Positions 63,039 through 64,000 of a stretch of DNA of 64,000 bases are shown piece by piece. The first letter of the stretch is position 1, and each line of letters begins with the position of its first letter. The position numbers and the translations under genes are program-made. The notes beneath the pieces are model-generated. The model had not been told where the DNA came from, did no database searches, and was given only the letters and a program-made list of their open reading frames with translations. Location: the NCBI GenBank assembly GCA_902825985.1, contig CADEDC010000011.1, positions 1-64,000 of the forward strand, in the 5' to 3' direction. The DNA is from an uncultured Acidobacteriota bacterium. Its GTDB lineage: Bacteria > Acidobacteriota > Vicinamibacteria > Vicinamibacterales > CAVVIG01.

Positions 63039-63422
63039 CGTTACCTCCACCCTGCCGAAACGTTGCTACCCCTGGGAGTCAGTGCAGATCGAACTCGCGG
63101 AGGGCCCGGTGAGCAAAAAAGGGGCCGCCGGTGGTTCGTGCGTAATTTCCAAGCAAATTTCGACATTTCAGGCGGTTGCGGGCCGCACGGCGCATCCGAG
63201 CGCCGCGCGGATCTGGGGAAAATTCCGAGGTGCGGCGCGGATTTTTATCTACCCGATATCGGTTAGGCAGGTATAGATAGCAGGTATAGATAAACGATAG
63301 GTGCCGGGGTCGGGACAGCGACGCCCGCCACCCCTGGACCGCCGCGGCGCACGGCGGCTGGCCGACCGCGGCGGTCGCGGCCGGTCAGGCCCGCCGGTCG
63401 ACAGGCCTGCCGCGCGAACCGC
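63039..63422. other. Intergenic region with AT-rich regulatory-like block
   Basis: 384 bp without a gene. The centre (about 63115-63300) is much richer in A and T than its surroundings and contains GATATCGG, runs of T/A and the direct repeat listed separately. It separates a TonB receptor gene (ends at 63423) from the cytochrome gene transcribed in the same direction, so it probably carries the promoter of the latter. Confidence 0.45.
63268..63292. repeat. 12-bp tandem direct repeat
   Basis: GCAGGTATAGATA occurs twice, at 63268-63280 and 63280-63292, sharing one base. A related inverted sequence, TTATCTACC, is found at about 63246-63254. The block is a candidate transcription-factor site. 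Confidence 0.5.
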
Positions 63423-64000
63423 CTACAGCGCCCACTTGATCTGAAAGCGCACCAGCCGCCCGCTCAGGATCGTGTTGGGATTGCCCTGCGTCGGCCCGTA
63501 CACGGTGCGCAGCGTCAGCACCGGGTTGGCATTGAGCAGATTGAACACGTCCACCTGCGGCGTCAGACGGGTCCGCCCGATGGTGACGTTCTTCGACACG
63601 GCGAAATCCAGCTGGGTGACGCGTGGCAGGATGCTGCTGCCAGGCTCGTCGAGAAACACCGAGACGTTGGACTGCACGAGCGCCGGCAGCTGCGTCCGTG
63701 TCACGTTGTAGGTGTAGAGCCGCAAATGGTTGTCGGGATTCTGCCCCAGCAGCGGCGCCGGTGGCGCTGCCGTGTTGAAGCCATCGGAACTCTGGAACAC
63801 GCCGCTCACGCGGATGTCGTAGGGCAGCGGATACGACCATGTCAGCTTGAACGTCTTGCGCATCGGAATGTCGTACTGGCTCTGATCGCAGAAGCGCAGC
63901 TGATTGGGGTCGCCGACATCGCACAGCGAGCTGATCGTCCGGCCGAGCGACAACCCGCCGGCCACCGTCGACCCGTTGGCGCGCCGCGCATTCATCGTCA
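63423..64000 (-). CDS. TonB-dependent receptor, C-terminal part (cut by window end)
   Basis: The 3' end of a large outer-membrane receptor running off the right edge; about 192 residues are visible. The region has the Oar-like pattern of Acidobacteriota receptors: MRKTFKLTWSYPLPYDIRVS, GVFQSSDG, YNVTRTQLPAL, VTQLDFAVSKNVTIGRTRLT and PQVDVFNLLNANPVLTLRT. It ends with a beta-strand and aromatic-rich terminus (LVRFQIKWAL). The start and plug lie outside the window, so ligand and domain order cannot be stated. Confidence 0.8.
   Translation of the reverse strand, partial: TMNARRANGSTVAGGLSLGRTISSLCDVGDPNQLRFCDQSQYDIPMRKTFKLTWSYPLPYDIRVSGVFQSSDGFNTAAPPAPLLGQNPDNHLRLYTYNVTRTQLPALVQSNVSVFLDEPGSSILPRVTQLDFAVSKNVTIGRTRLTPQVDVFNLLNANPVLTLRTVYGPTQGNPNTILSGRLVRFQIKWAL

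Overview
This 64 kb window is GC-rich (roughly two-thirds G+C by eye), densely coding chromosomal DNA from a Gram-negative, didermic, respiring bacterium. The likeliest source is an Acidobacteriota of the Vicinamibacteria type. That is an inference from gene content: five TonB-dependent receptors (TBDRs), three of them with an N-terminal carboxypeptidase-regulatory-like domain; secreted DinB-like and peptidylglycine-monooxygenase-like/cytochrome c proteins; many GTG starts; and ATGA/TGATG gene overlaps. I see no rRNA, tRNA, CRISPR array, phage or intact insertion sequence.

Left part (1-26 kb): an uptake cassette of an Asp-box (sialidase-fold) protein with a CSCC motif, a siderophore-type TBDR and a His-rich lipoprotein amidohydrolase. 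A second TBDR, a DinB-like protein, an orphan VgrG-like spike protein, a GGDEF protein, a TPR lipoprotein and a YfiR / hybrid histidine kinase / TBDR operon follow. Next come a SulP transporter, a PH-domain protein, a 166-bp palindromic repeat beside a decayed methyltransferase, and a universal stress protein. A copper cassette then carries an OprC-like receptor with the CxxxM and HxM copper-site motifs, a Cys/His-rich secreted protein and a CcmH-like protein with a CC in place of CxxC.

Middle (26-46 kb, minus strand): a complete potassium P-type ATPase operon (kdpFABC) in which the sensor KdpD is split in two. The membrane kinase half sits with kdpE upstream of kdpFABC, and the ATP-binding/Usp half sits downstream of kdpC, followed by a helical lipoprotein. 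After an alpha/beta hydrolase, a sugar dehydrogenase and a PRC-barrel protein comes a signalling cluster: a 1144-aa hybrid kinase with three receivers, CheR, CheB and a receiver-kinase, with a divergent receiver protein and no chemoreceptor.

Right part (46-64 kb): a secreted metzincin protease and a beta-propeller/Ig-like protein precede a tightly coupled six-gene respiratory operon. It encodes a monohaem cytochrome c, a pentahaem cytochrome, a molybdopterin-oxidoreductase-like subunit, a four-cluster ferredoxin with one predicted [3Fe-4S] site, an NrfD-like membrane protein and a DUF3341 protein. It resembles Alternative Complex III / Qrc-type quinone oxidoreductases, but with the ActB halves as separate genes and no ActF. 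A PKD-like lipoprotein, flavin enzymes, a SEC-C protein, a cytochrome c/copper monooxygenase-like protein with a polyglutamine tail, and the 3' end of another TBDR complete the window.

A recurring signal is a TANNNT box 6-7 nt before the start codon of five genes that lack a Shine-Dalgarno sequence, which suggests leaderless transcripts. All functions are read from motifs and family knowledge; no database search was possible.
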